Assembly: GCA_963728545.1 (NCBI GenBank)
Contig: CAVSKO010000002.1
Coordinates: 2,976,001 to 3,040,000, forward strand
DNA: 64,000 bases
DNA from: DASUNP01 sp963728545
GTDB taxonomy: Bacteria; Acidobacteriota; Blastocatellia; UBA7656
Reading direction: 5' to 3'
The notes under the pieces are model-generated. The model saw nothing but the letters and a program-made list of their open reading frames with translations, did not search any database and had not been told where the DNA came from. Positions 24,739 through 33,635 of the stretch are shown in pieces; position 1 is the first letter of the stretch; each line of letters opens with the position of its first letter. The position numbers and the translations under genes were made by a program.

Positions 24739-26478
24739 CTATTTTTCCTCCGTCCTTGGAACTCCGCGATAACCGGGGCCGCGAACGATTCGTCCGGGCT
24801 TGGCCCCAGTGTGCATGCCATCGGCGACGACCGCCGTGCCGTTGACCAGCACCAATTTGATGCCTACTGAAAGCTGGTGCGGCTTTTCAAACGTAGCGCG
24901 GTCGGCAACCGTCTTCGGGTCAAACACGACCACGTCGGCATACATCCCTTCGCGCAGCAATCCCCGGTCTCGTATCGAGAGCCGGTTCGCAACCGCCGAT
25001 GTCATCTTGCGTATAGCGTCTTCGAGCGGGATGACCTTTTCTTCTCGAACGTATTTGCCGAGTATTCGCGGGTAAGTCCCATACGAGCGCGGATGCACGA
25101 GCCCTTCAGGCTTGTCTGGGTCAGCGCCGCCCGCGTCCGTGCCGAACTTCATCCAGGGCTGGCGCAACTGTAGCTTGATGTTGTCTTCGCTCATCATGAA
25201 AAAGATAGTGCCTACGCGCTGCTCTTCTGAAATGATCAAATCGATTGCCGCGTCGAGCCAGGGCTTGCCCTGCTTCGCCGCCATCTCGGAGAGCCGCATG
25301 CCCGCGAAAACTTTATTCTCAGGCTTGTCCACCCCGACTATCAGGACGCCTTCGGGCGTAGCCAGCTGGCAGAGGTTTTCCCAATCGGTCTTATCTTTCA
25401 AGACCTCCGCTTTTATCTTTTCGCGCATCGCGGGGTCGCGCAAATTTGCTAACAGTTTTCCGTCAGCCGAAGCCCACGGCGGAAGGCACGCGGTCAACCC
25501 CGTGCCGCCCGCGACGTAAGGGTACATGTCTGCCGAGACATCCTGGCCCGCAGCGCGAGCGGCGTTGATCTTATCGATGGCCTGTTGCGCTTTCGCCCAG
25601 TTGCGGCGGCCCCCTGCTTTGAGGTGATAAATCTCGACGGGCACGCCGCCCTCCCGGCCTATGCGCATAGCTTCGTCCATAGCTTCGAGAAACTGATCGG
25701 CCTCCGAGCGCATGTGCGAGATGTAGATGCCGCCGTAAGGGGCCATTGCCTTTGACATTTCGATCAACTCTTCGGTCGTGGCGAAATTGCCGGGCGGATA
25801 AATGAGCGCGGTCGCGATGCCGAAAGCCCCGTCTTCCATCGCCTGCTTTACCAGAGCGCGCATCTGGTCAAGCTCTTCTTTCGTAGGCTTGCCCTGCGCC
25901 ATGCCTTTCACATACATGCGGACGGTCGCGCCGCCCACGAACAACCCGAGGTTCGCCGAAGCGCCATGCTTTTGCATGGCTTCGAGCCAGTTATTAAAAC
26001 CACGCTCGGCTTTGAACGCTTCCACAAACTGTTGTTCGGCGGGGTCCACGCTGCCTGAACCGGCGATGGTCTTTTCATTAGCGGGCGCGTTGCTCCAGCC
26101 TTCGCCCATGATTTCCGTAGTGATGCCCTGCGTGACTTTGCTTATGACGCGCCCGTCGCCCGTAAGAAAGTTGTCACGCGAATGGCTTTGAATATCTATA
26201 AAGCCGGGAGCGACCACCAGGCCGCGCGCGTCCACCCTCATGTTCGTCGTAAACTTGTCGAGCATCCCTGGGGGAGCGATGCGCGCGATGCGGTCGCCTT
26301 CGATAGCAACATCTCCGTAAAACCACGCGCCTCCCGTCCCGTCAATTATGCGGCCGCCGGTGATGATTATGTCGTAGGTTGGCTCTGTCGCGCCCGCTTG
26401 CGCCCAGGCCGGGTTTGAGGAGCTTAGCAAGAGAAAGATGAGCAGCGCTTTGCTTATGAAATTTCTGGGAATGCGCAT
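24739..26478 (-). CDS. Exported N-acyl-D-amino-acid deacylase-like amidohydrolase
   Basis: About 579 residues with a signal peptide (ALLIFLLLSSSNPAWAQ). Amidohydrolase-superfamily features: YDIIITGGRIIDGTG, the metal region PGFIDIQSHSRDNF, further histidines in IYISHMRSEADQ and VEIYHLKAGG, the aspartate in FGTDAGG, and a C-terminal DVVVFDPKTVADRATF with the closing beta-sandwich. This arrangement is that of D-aminoacylases/dihydroorotase-like deacylases, which release D-amino acids from N-acyl or peptide derivatives. The start is the ATG at 26478 behind AAGGAGA. It sits 73 bases after the ATP-grasp gene and is coupled to a membrane-protein gene downstream. Confidence 0.88.
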   Translation of the reverse strand: MRIPRNFISKALLIFLLLSSSNPAWAQAGATEPTYDIIITGGRIIDGTGGAWFYGDVAIEGDRIARIAPPGMLDKFTTNMRVDARGLVVAPGFIDIQSHSRDNFLTGDGRVISKVTQGITTEIMGEGWSNAPANEKTIAGSGSVDPAEQQFVEAFKAERGFNNWLEAMQKHGASANLGLFVGGATVRMYVKGMAQGKPTKEELDQMRALVKQAMEDGAFGIATALIYPPGNFATTEELIEMSKAMAPYGGIYISHMRSEADQFLEAMDEAMRIGREGGVPVEIYHLKAGGRRNWAKAQQAIDKINAARAAGQDVSADMYPYVAGGTGLTACLPPWASADGKLLANLRDPAMREKIKAEVLKDKTDWENLCQLATPEGVLIVGVDKPENKVFAGMRLSEMAAKQGKPWLDAAIDLIISEEQRVGTIFFMMSEDNIKLQLRQPWMKFGTDAGGADPDKPEGLVHPRSYGTYPRILGKYVREEKVIPLEDAIRKMTSAVANRLSIRDRGLLREGMYADVVVFDPKTVADRATFEKPHQLSVGIKLVLVNGTAVVADGMHTGAKPGRIVRGPGYRGVPRTEEK

Positions 26479-26551
26479 AAGAGTCTCCTTGATTTTGATT
26501 GATCCGGTTTTGCTCTTATACGCTTTGGCGGGGATTTGTTCAAGCCGTCGG

Positions 26552-27583
26552 CTAAACATAGGGCCGATAGCTGAGTCCCAGCGTGACGATCTTTTGCAAA
26601 AGCTCTTCGTACTTGACCCCGCAATGCTCAGCCGAATCGGCGAAATCTTCGTTGCGCGCGATCTGAGCGTTGGGGTTCGCTTCGATCAAATAGATGCGCC
26701 CGTCTTCCGCCAGTCGATAATCGAGCCGCGCGTAACCGCTCAAGCCGAGTATGCGGTAGATGCGCTTCGAGATATGCTCGAATTTTTTCTCAAGCTCGGG
26801 TGTGATAAGCGCTGGCCCTGTCACGACGCCAGCCTGTTTTTGATAATTTGCGTCCCATTTCACTTTTCCCGTAGCGATGACCGGCTCTCCCTCGGGCAAG
26901 TTTTTCATCACCAGTTCCCACGGCGTGTAGGTCCGTAATTTCTGATTGCCGATAATGCCGACGTAAACTTCGCGGCCTTCGATAAACTCCTCGGCAATGG
27001 CTGGCGCGCCGTTCTGCCGGTGAATGAAATCGACGCGCTCGGCCAGCTTCTCCCCGTCTCGCACTATGGACGCTTTAGAAATCCCGACCGAGCCTTCGTC
27101 GATCAGCGACTTGACGAAGAGCGGGAATTTCAGGCGGCGAGGCACGCGCACTTTTCTATTGATGGGAAAGACGGCGAAACCCGGAACGCGTATGCGGTGA
27201 TAAGCGAGAATCTTTTTTGTCAGCGCCTTATCGTGCGCAATCGTAAGCCCTCGCGGGTTGCATCCCGTGTAGGCGAGCTTCTTTAACTCCAGATAGCTGA
27301 CCACGTGTTGGTCGTACAGCGGGTAGCCGTCGAACTCTTCAAGCAGGTTGAACGCTATGTGAGGCTTGTGATCTTCGACGGCCTGACGTATGACGCCAAG
27401 CTCGCTTCTTAAGCCCACCGCAACGACTTCGTGTCCCATCTTCTTGAGCGTCAACACCACGTCATATTCGGTCTTCCAGAGCTGTATCTCTTTCTCGCTG
27501 TGGCCTTCGAGCGAGTCGGGAGGGACAAGGTCTTCGTGAACCAGAACGATGATGCGAAGCCGCTTTTTAGTTTTGAAACTCAT
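26552..27583 (-). CDS. ATP-grasp ligase related to D-alanine--D-alanine ligase
   Basis: A 343-residue ATP-grasp enzyme. The N-terminal Rossmann-like part has VLVHEDLVPPDS and AVEDHKPHIAFNLLEEFDG; the grasp domain has AYTGCNPRGLTIAHDKALTK, FPLFVKSLIDEGSVGIS, the EEFIEGREVYVGIIGN strand and the metal-binding YLIEANPNAQIARNEDF. These match Ddl-type peptide ligases, but the N-terminal region is longer and different, so the substrate need not be D-Ala. Its ATG overlaps the stop of the zinc metallopeptidase gene by 4 bases, suggesting that the two act together. It would make an amide bond between an amino acid or peptide carboxylate and an amine. Confidence 0.85.
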   Translation of the reverse strand: MSFKTKKRLRIIVLVHEDLVPPDSLEGHSEKEIQLWKTEYDVVLTLKKMGHEVVAVGLRSELGVIRQAVEDHKPHIAFNLLEEFDGYPLYDQHVVSYLELKKLAYTGCNPRGLTIAHDKALTKKILAYHRIRVPGFAVFPINRKVRVPRRLKFPLFVKSLIDEGSVGISKASIVRDGEKLAERVDFIHRQNGAPAIAEEFIEGREVYVGIIGNQKLRTYTPWELVMKNLPEGEPVIATGKVKWDANYQKQAGVVTGPALITPELEKKFEHISKRIYRILGLSGYARLDYRLAEDGRIYLIEANPNAQIARNEDFADSAEHCGVKYEELLQKIVTLGLSYRPYV

Positions 27584-28611
27584 AGAGCAATCCTGTGATA
27601 CCCCTTATGCACTATATTCATAGTCTGGACCGCCAGCATTACCATGACTCGCGAGCGTGCGTGGTCTTCCGTTGTGGCCAGGCGCAGCTTGAGCGCGCGC
27701 GAGCGGTCGATCAAATCCTTCAACAACTGGTCTATCGTGTAATGGTGTACGCCCGTAGCCTCGGCCACTTCGTGACGCACCTCCGGGCGCACGCGGCGGA
27801 GAAAATTGACCGCCGTCGGATAGTTTGCGTGTCGCGGGTCGTCGGAAAAGATGCGGCGAAGATCGTTGTCATAAAACGGGAGCCAGTGGACGGCGTAGTG
27901 CTCGCGCTTGCGCCGGTAATGATCTTCGAGAGTCATCCGTACCTTTGCCAGCGGCTCTACAATCTTGCGCGATCTATTTAACTGCGGCGCGCCGGCGATC
28001 TCTTTCATCAACCGGTCAACGTATTCCAGCTTTTCAAGCGCGGGCCAGGTTGCATACCTCCGGCGCCACCGCGAGCCGGGCGCGAGCCACACGGCAAACG
28101 TCTCTGCGAAATCCTCCGCCGGGTGCGCCTGCGCGTACCACGCGTTGAGGTGCAAGACGTAATTGCGGCTGCTGGGGTCGGGCTCGTAAAAATCGGGATA
28201 AGGCTTTTCAAAAGACCCGAACAGATCGCGCCACCGCCTGCGGTCGTGGAGATAGTATGCGTTGCTTATAGCGTGGCCCGCTTCGTGCCTGAGTATTCGC
28301 ATGCACTCGCGGTCTGTTCCGCCTTCGACTTCCAGCATCTGGCTGCGTTCGAGTTTTATCAGGCGTGGATCGGCCAGATAAAAAGGGATGGCGATGCCCG
28401 GCACGCCATCGGGTGTGAACCATTCTTCGGCGAGCCACACGTGAGGCTTAAAGGCGAGGCCCCGTCGCTCAAGTTCTTTATAAAGCCGCGCGACGCGACC
28501 GGCTAACGGCGTGCCTTCAATTCCGAGAGGCAGGTCCGAGATGCGCAGTTTTAGCAACTGCCCGTTATTCAGTTCTCGCCACTCAGCTTGCTCTCTTGAT
28601 GAGTATTTCAA
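27580..28611 (-). CDS. Putative zinc-binding metallopeptidase (HEAGH type)
   Basis: 343 residues, probably cytosolic (no signal peptide). Zinc site: LRHEAGHAISNAYYL supplies the two histidines and the glutamate, and HPAEDFAETFAVWL matches the downstream third-ligand motif of the putative zinc-binding peptidase family (PF15887-like). No ATG exists near the front; the frame begins after an in-frame stop at a TTG (28611), so a TTG start is likely. The C-terminal third (after NRSRKIVEPL) is a helical domain of unknown role. Its stop overlaps the start of an ATP-grasp ligase gene by 4 bases. Natural substrate unknown. Confidence 0.75.
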   Translation of the reverse strand: MKYSSREQAEWRELNNGQLLKLRISDLPLGIEGTPLAGRVARLYKELERRGLAFKPHVWLAEEWFTPDGVPGIAIPFYLADPRLIKLERSQMLEVEGGTDRECMRILRHEAGHAISNAYYLHDRRRWRDLFGSFEKPYPDFYEPDPSSRNYVLHLNAWYAQAHPAEDFAETFAVWLAPGSRWRRRYATWPALEKLEYVDRLMKEIAGAPQLNRSRKIVEPLAKVRMTLEDHYRRKREHYAVHWLPFYDNDLRRIFSDDPRHANYPTAVNFLRRVRPEVRHEVAEATGVHHYTIDQLLKDLIDRSRALKLRLATTEDHARSRVMVMLAVQTMNIVHKGYHRIAL

Positions 28612-28650
28612 CCGCGTAGTTCTTTATTCGGTTTTCTCAGAAGCGTCCCT

Positions 28651-29895
28651 TCAATGCGCGAGATGGCCGAAGCGGGCGATGAATTCTTCGCGGGAGAGGC
28701 CCGCAGCCTCGGCCAGCCTTGCCACCCACAACTCGTTCGCGAAATCTTTCTTGCCGATCCGCACCATGTAATCGCGCGCCACCTGATAGCTCTCCGTATC
28801 AACATCAACCGGGCGACGGCGGCCTCCGCCCGTTTCCGCGTCTATAACTTCGCTGAAAGGCACGGCGCGCGATTCGCCCCCTTGAATCGTGATCATAGCC
28901 CCTGAGACGCCCTTGAGAAGATGGCGGACGGCGGCGTATCCGAGGTCGCGCGCGTACTCGGCGTCATAAGGTATAGGCGGCGCGCACCTCAGCTCGTAGC
29001 CTATGGTCTTGTCCACGATGGTGACTTTTATGCCGCGCCGCTCCAATCGAAGCTGAACTTCGTTTTTGACTTTGCGGCCCAGATCGATCTCTGTGACGCG
29101 GATATTGCCCTGCGCGTCGCGGTCAACGTCTTGCAGCTCGGTCATCTCCTGCGCGCTGAAATGCTCGACCAGGGCTTCGGCCAGCAATGCCACGCCGTAA
29201 TGACGATTCATCGCGCGCCGTTTTATGATCGAGCCCTCGACCACGTCGGCGATGTCTGCGAGCGATATTGTTCCGCTCGAAAACTCTTCGGGGATGATCG
29301 TGCAGGTGGCCGAGGCCGCCTTGCCAATTCCGAGCGTGAGGTGCCCGGTCGGCCTTCCCATCGTAACGCCCAGATACCAGCGATCGGTCGTCTGCGCGTC
29401 CTCCATCAATCGTTTGACCAGCTCGACCCCGACGTGCCGGGCCGTCTCGTAGCCGAGCGTGGCGACGGGCAGCGGCAGCCACAAATCGTTATCGATGGTC
29501 TTGGGGACAAAGACTACCTTTATCGCCCCGCGAGACTCGCGCTCGACGGCCACGGCGCTGCGAACCAGATCGTCGCCGCCAATCGTGACGAGCGCCTCTA
29601 TGGCGAGCTTCTTAAGCGCGGCCACGGTATTTTCAAGACTGACCTGATCGCGCGTTATGTCCGCGCGCGAAGTGCCGAGCACGACGCCGCCGTCCAGGTG
29701 GATTCGCGCGACTTCTTCGATGGTCAATTCGTGCTGCTCGTCCGTATACCTCTGGACGAGCCATTCAAAGCCGTCGTGAAAGCCGATAGGCACGCAGCCC
29801 AGCTTTATCGCTTCGATGGCGACGGCGGCTATAACGCCGTTGGTGCCGGGCGCGGGGCCGCCGCCTACCAGTATGCCTATCCTCTTAATAGCCAT
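28651..29895 (-). CDS. 6-phosphofructokinase family, PPi-type signature (paralogue 1)
   Basis: 414 residues. PFK motifs in order: LVGGGPAPGTNGVIAAV, TIGGDDLVRSA, PKTIDNDLWLPLP, TARHVGVELVKRLMED, MGRPTGHLTLGIGKA and RAMNRHYGVALLAEALVEH. The residues that decide the phosphoryl donor are Asp in GGDD and Lys in PKTIDND. In characterised enzymes these mark pyrophosphate-dependent PFK, whereas ATP enzymes have Gly at both places. It probably interconverts fructose 6-phosphate and fructose 1,6-bisphosphate with PPi, reversibly. It follows the second PFK gene after 17 bases and precedes the metallopeptidase gene by 39 bases. Confidence 0.88.
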   Translation of the reverse strand: MAIKRIGILVGGGPAPGTNGVIAAVAIEAIKLGCVPIGFHDGFEWLVQRYTDEQHELTIEEVARIHLDGGVVLGTSRADITRDQVSLENTVAALKKLAIEALVTIGGDDLVRSAVAVERESRGAIKVVFVPKTIDNDLWLPLPVATLGYETARHVGVELVKRLMEDAQTTDRWYLGVTMGRPTGHLTLGIGKAASATCTIIPEEFSSGTISLADIADVVEGSIIKRRAMNRHYGVALLAEALVEHFSAQEMTELQDVDRDAQGNIRVTEIDLGRKVKNEVQLRLERRGIKVTIVDKTIGYELRCAPPIPYDAEYARDLGYAAVRHLLKGVSGAMITIQGGESRAVPFSEVIDAETGGGRRRPVDVDTESYQVARDYMVRIGKKDFANELWVARLAEAAGLSREEFIARFGHLAH

Positions 29896-29912
29896 AAGAT
29901 CGCAAAGTGACT

Positions 29913-31169
29913 TTACCTGGGCGGGCCGATCAAATATTCGAACTTGCCTCGAAACTCATCCGCCGAGAGATTCGCGGCCTCGGCAAGTTTTTCGACCCAG
30001 GCGGGGTCTTTGAAATCGCTCGGCTCCAGACGAATCATATACTCGCGTGCTACCTGGAAGCCTTCGCTTTTCGTGTTCACCATTCGCACGCGAGTCTTGC
30101 CCGTACCAGGCTCGCGTATTTCATCGAAAGGGATGGGGACCAGGCGCCCGCCCTGTATGCTGACCATCGCGCGGTTGCCGCCGCCGAGCAAAAACCGTAT
30201 CGCGCTGTAACCGAGATCGCGACAATAAGCCGCGTCGAATGGAATCGGGTCTGCGCACCGCAGCTCATAACCGATATTCTTGTTAGTAATCGTCACGCGG
30301 ATGCCGCGCCCATTCAAACGGCCCTGCACTTCGGCTTTGACCTTTCGCGCCAGGTCAACTTCGGCAAACCTGATATGGCCGTGCTCGTCGCGCTCCACGT
30401 CTTCAAGCTCGGCCAGCTCTTCGGGGTTGAGTTTTTCGATCAACCCTTCCGCAAGCATAGCAACGCCGTAATGACGATTCATTGCGCGCCGCTTTATTAT
30501 CGCGCCCTCGACGATGTCGCATATCTCGGAGAAAGCGACGCGCTCGCGCTCGAACTCTTCGCCGATAATTGTGAGCGTCGCGCCGGCCGCTTTGCCGATG
30601 CCGAGCGCGAGGTGCCCGGCCTTTCGCCCCATCGCCACGACGACGTACCACCGCTTCGTAGAGCGCGCGTCCTCTATCAAGTTCTGCACAAGCTCAACCC
30701 CGACGTGCCGGGCCGTCTGGTAGCCGAAGGTCGGGATATGGCTAGGCAGCGGAAGATCGTTATCGATGGTCTTGGGAACGTGGACGGTGCGAATCCGATC
30801 ACTGGACGCTCGCGCGACGGAACTGGAAGAGAGCGCCGTGTCATCGCCGCCTATCGTCACAAGGTGAGTCACGTTCAAGGAGTCGAGCGTCTCTACCACG
30901 GCGCGAAGCGACTCCTCGGATTTAGTCGGGTTATCGCGCGCCGTCCCGAGTATCGAGCCGCCGTCAAGGTGTATGCGCGAAACGTCCTCTATCGCCAGCC
31001 TCCGCACATGCGATTTGTCTCGGCGCATAAGCCATTTGAAGCCTTGCTGTATGCCCAGGACTTCAAACCCTTCGTTGATGGCTTCGATTGTTGCAGCCGA
31101 GATGACCGCATTGATGCCGGGGGCCGGACCTCCGCCAACAAGGATTGCCAGCAAGTTGTCAGATGACAT
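29913..31169 (-). CDS. 6-phosphofructokinase family, PPi-type signature (paralogue 2)
   Basis: About 418 residues from the ATG at 31169 (MSSDNLLAILVGGG). The same PFK motifs are present: GGGPAPGINAVISAAT, TIGGDDTALSSSSVA, PKTIDNDLPLPS, TARHVGVELVQNLIED, MGRKAGHLALGIGKA, RAMNRHYGVAMLAEGLIE. Again GGDD and PKTIDND indicate the pyrophosphate type. It is a clear tandem duplicate of the downstream gene but well diverged, so the duplication is old; two subunits of one enzyme, as in plant PFP, or two specificities are both possible. The frame is open to 31268 but the extra part lies in a palindromic repeat and is not protein-like. Confidence 0.87.
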   Translation of the reverse strand: MSSDNLLAILVGGGPAPGINAVISAATIEAINEGFEVLGIQQGFKWLMRRDKSHVRRLAIEDVSRIHLDGGSILGTARDNPTKSEESLRAVVETLDSLNVTHLVTIGGDDTALSSSSVARASSDRIRTVHVPKTIDNDLPLPSHIPTFGYQTARHVGVELVQNLIEDARSTKRWYVVVAMGRKAGHLALGIGKAAGATLTIIGEEFERERVAFSEICDIVEGAIIKRRAMNRHYGVAMLAEGLIEKLNPEELAELEDVERDEHGHIRFAEVDLARKVKAEVQGRLNGRGIRVTITNKNIGYELRCADPIPFDAAYCRDLGYSAIRFLLGGGNRAMVSIQGGRLVPIPFDEIREPGTGKTRVRMVNTKSEGFQVAREYMIRLEPSDFKDPAWVEKLAEAANLSADEFRGKFEYLIGPPR

Positions 31170-31190
31170 ATTCAGCCCTGAGTTATTTTG

Positions 31191-31403
31191 AGTGATGAGT
31201 GGTTTTGCACAAAAAGTGAGCGCCGTAGGCGCGAGATGTTTATAGCAAGATAGAGATTTATCGAACAAGCTCCGCCAGGAGCGAAATATTCAACATATCG
31301 CCCCTGCCGGGGCTTGATTATTGAATCAATCTCATTGCTATAAACATCTCGTCCCTGACGGGACTACTTCACACGGCTTTTTGTGCAAAGCCGCTCATCA
31401 CTT
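31191..31403. repeat. Long imperfect inverted repeat (about 210 bp) with nested hairpins
   Basis: The left end AGTGATGAGTGGTTTTGCAC followed by AAAAAG faces its near-complement CTTTTTGTGCAAAGCCGCTC at the right. Further in, CGAGATGTTTATAGCAA faces TTGCTATAAACATCTCG, with GC hairpins CGCCGTAGGCG and CCCCTGCCGGGG between. The right arm supplies the AAG TGA end (last codon and stop) of the M2 peptidase gene, so element and gene overlap by 6 bases. It occupies the whole spacer upstream of the PFK genes. Confidence 0.75.
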
Positions 31404-33248
31404 ATTTTGAGCAAGCTCTTTGTTCTGCTCATCAAGCCATTTCTTTAGCGGAGCAAAATAATCCAGTATCGCAGTCGCATCCATCTTATCTTCACCCGTG
31501 AGCGCCTTGAGCGCTTCGGGCCACGGGCGGCTCTGTCCCATTTCAAGCATCTGCTTCAGCCTCGCGCCTGCCTGCTTGTTATTATAGATCGAGCAGCGAT
31601 GAAGCGGCCCCGTGTAACCGGCTTCGCGGCACAGCGCGCGGTGGAATTGAAACTGGAGTATGTTCGCCAGAAAATAACGCGCGTAAGGCACGTTTGCCGC
31701 CACGTGATATTTCGCGCCCGCATCGAAATCCTTTTCCGTGCGCGGAGCGGGGGGAGCGATCCTCTGATACTTTTCTCTCAACTCCCACCAGGCTTTGTTA
31801 TAGTCAGCCGGTTTGATCTCTCCCGAAAAAACTTTCCAGCGCCATTGATCCACCAGATAGCCGAACGGCAAAAAGGCCACCTTTTCGAGCGCGCGATTTA
31901 ATAACAACCCGATGTCCGCGCTCTGGTCGGGAACTTTATCGATCATGCCGAGCTGCTTCAGATATTCGGGGGTGACCGAAAGCGCGACCGTGTCGCCTAT
32001 GGCTTCGTGAAAACCGTCGTTGGCGCTGTTTTGATATAAGAACGATTTGGGGGCGTAAGCCATCTGGTAGTAGTTATGGCCCAGCTCGTGATGAACGACC
32101 GCAAAATCTTCTGCCGTGATGTTGATGCACATCTTCAAGCGCACATCTTTTTTATAATCCAGAGACCATGCGCTCGCGTGACAGACTACCTCGTGGTCGA
32201 CAGGCTTTTTAAACAACGACCGCTCCCAGAAAGTGCCCGGAAGTTTTTCGAATCCAAGCGAAGTGAAAAACTGCTCGCCGTAGCGGACCATCTGTTTTTC
32301 GTCGGTCTTTTTAGCTTTCAGTATCTCCGTCAAATCGTAACCGGGATCGCCCGTCTTTGGCTTGAGCAACGGGTAGATGTTCGTCCAGTCCTGGCTCCAC
32401 ATATTCCCGAACAGGTGCGCAGGTATGAGGCCCGTTTCCGGCACCACCTGGCTGCCGTATTTTTTCGCGAGCCGCGCGCGCGTGTAGGTGTAAAGCGAAT
32501 CGTAAAGCGGCTTGACCTGTAGCCAGAGCCGTTCCATCTCGGCGGCGAAGGCGTCGGGCGGCATATCGTAATTCGAGCGCCACATCGTGCCCAGGTCTTT
32601 GAAGCCCATCTCTCGCGCGCCCTTGTTGGCGAGTTCGACAAATTCCTGGTATTCGTCGCGGAAAGGCGGCGAGATCGAGTGCCAGCCGAGCCAGATTTTT
32701 TTCAATTCTTCCGGGTCGCGGCTCTCGGCCATTATGCGCTCCATATCGTTCAGGCTGAGACATTTTCTCTTCTCGCCGTCGGGGCAGTATTTGCCTTTCC
32801 CGTATTCGCTCTGCATCTTCACTGTAATCTTTGTCAACCGCTCGCGCTCCGCAGGATTTGAGGGCGCGGGCAAGGTGAGCGCGAGCTTGAGCAGCATAAA
32901 TTTGCGCTCCAGGTCGTAAGGCAGTTTCAAACGGTCAAACCGACGCGCCTGTTCTGCCAGCTCTGTGACGGCGGCGGTAAACTCTTCGCGCGTGTCGGCG
33001 GCCATAGCGTCCGTGTCGTCGGTGATGTAGGTGCTGTTGACCCAATTGGTCCTTTCGGCTTTGATGCTGAGGTCAAGAAGCTTCTTTTCCGCTTCCGCGA
33101 TGAACCGATTGGCCTCGGCAACTGTGGCGGGCCTGGTCGGGGTGGGCTTTTTCGCCTGCGCGAAAGCCGAAACAGAGAGAAAGCAGATAGTGGAAAGCAG
33201 AACGGCAAATCTTAACCGAAAACGTGCGCCAGGGGCGTCGAGCTTCAT
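31398..33248 (-). CDS. M2 family (angiotensin-converting-enzyme-like) peptidyl-dipeptidase, exported
   Basis: About 616 residues with a signal peptide ending FAQA. The zinc site VVHHELGHNYYQMAY (HExxH, near residue 385) is followed by FHEAIGDTVALSV, which supplies the third ligand glutamate about 24 residues later, as in ACE. The rest is almost entirely helical with conserved ACE-like segments such as YLVDQWRWKVF. It would release dipeptides from the C-termini of peptides outside the cytoplasm. The ATG at 33248 lies 7 bases after GGAGG. It stands alone on the minus strand, divergent from the ECF sigma gene. Confidence 0.92.
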   Translation of the reverse strand: MKLDAPGARFRLRFAVLLSTICFLSVSAFAQAKKPTPTRPATVAEANRFIAEAEKKLLDLSIKAERTNWVNSTYITDDTDAMAADTREEFTAAVTELAEQARRFDRLKLPYDLERKFMLLKLALTLPAPSNPAERERLTKITVKMQSEYGKGKYCPDGEKRKCLSLNDMERIMAESRDPEELKKIWLGWHSISPPFRDEYQEFVELANKGAREMGFKDLGTMWRSNYDMPPDAFAAEMERLWLQVKPLYDSLYTYTRARLAKKYGSQVVPETGLIPAHLFGNMWSQDWTNIYPLLKPKTGDPGYDLTEILKAKKTDEKQMVRYGEQFFTSLGFEKLPGTFWERSLFKKPVDHEVVCHASAWSLDYKKDVRLKMCINITAEDFAVVHHELGHNYYQMAYAPKSFLYQNSANDGFHEAIGDTVALSVTPEYLKQLGMIDKVPDQSADIGLLLNRALEKVAFLPFGYLVDQWRWKVFSGEIKPADYNKAWWELREKYQRIAPPAPRTEKDFDAGAKYHVAANVPYARYFLANILQFQFHRALCREAGYTGPLHRCSIYNNKQAGARLKQMLEMGQSRPWPEALKALTGEDKMDATAILDYFAPLKKWLDEQNKELAQNK

Positions 33249-33561
33249 ACACAACCTCCGTTTGAGAGCCGCAAGGTCAGGCGTCCGACTCTACTCTTTA
33301 TAAGCCTACGGCCTCAGGCCAGGCAAGCCGGTCGTGAGCGCGTTGCTACGGGGGCGGAAAAAAGTTCAGATCAGTGAGCGATTTATCCCCCGAAATACGC
33401 ATTACAAGATGAGGGTAGAAAAATGTCGGCAACAGGGAGAACCAATTTGAGCAGGAATGCCCGCAGGTCTGACTTATCGGCTGCGATAATACTTGTCCGC
33501 GCAAAGCGACGAATCAGAAAGTTGTTTGAAACCGGGTTTGAGAGGCGCAGGCAGACGGTAA

Positions 33562-33590
33562 TTGACTTAAAAAACACAAATAGCTATGCT
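33562..33590 (+). promoter_or_regulatory. Candidate housekeeping-type promoter for the ECF sigma/kinase unit
   Basis: TTGACT (33562-33567) and TATGCT (33585-33590) separated by 17 bases lie 46 bases upstream of the sigma-factor ATG. The rest of the 388-bp spacer 33249-33635 holds only the divergent ribosome site of the M2 gene and no further gene. Assigned on box match and spacing only. Confidence 0.45.
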
Positions 33591-33635
33591 CTCCCAGTCT
33601 CAAGATCGGAATCGTCGAGATCGCGAGAAAAGATT

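Noticed and set aside
28921..31166. Two long plus-strand frames (329 and 419 residues) opposite the phosphofructokinases
   Set aside because: They resemble each other only because the true paralogous genes do; no start signals and no known domain.
33423..33635. 71-residue N-terminal extension of the ECF sigma factor
   Set aside because: It runs through the candidate promoter, is Arg-rich and not sigma-like, and the ATG at 33636 begins the typical family N-terminus.
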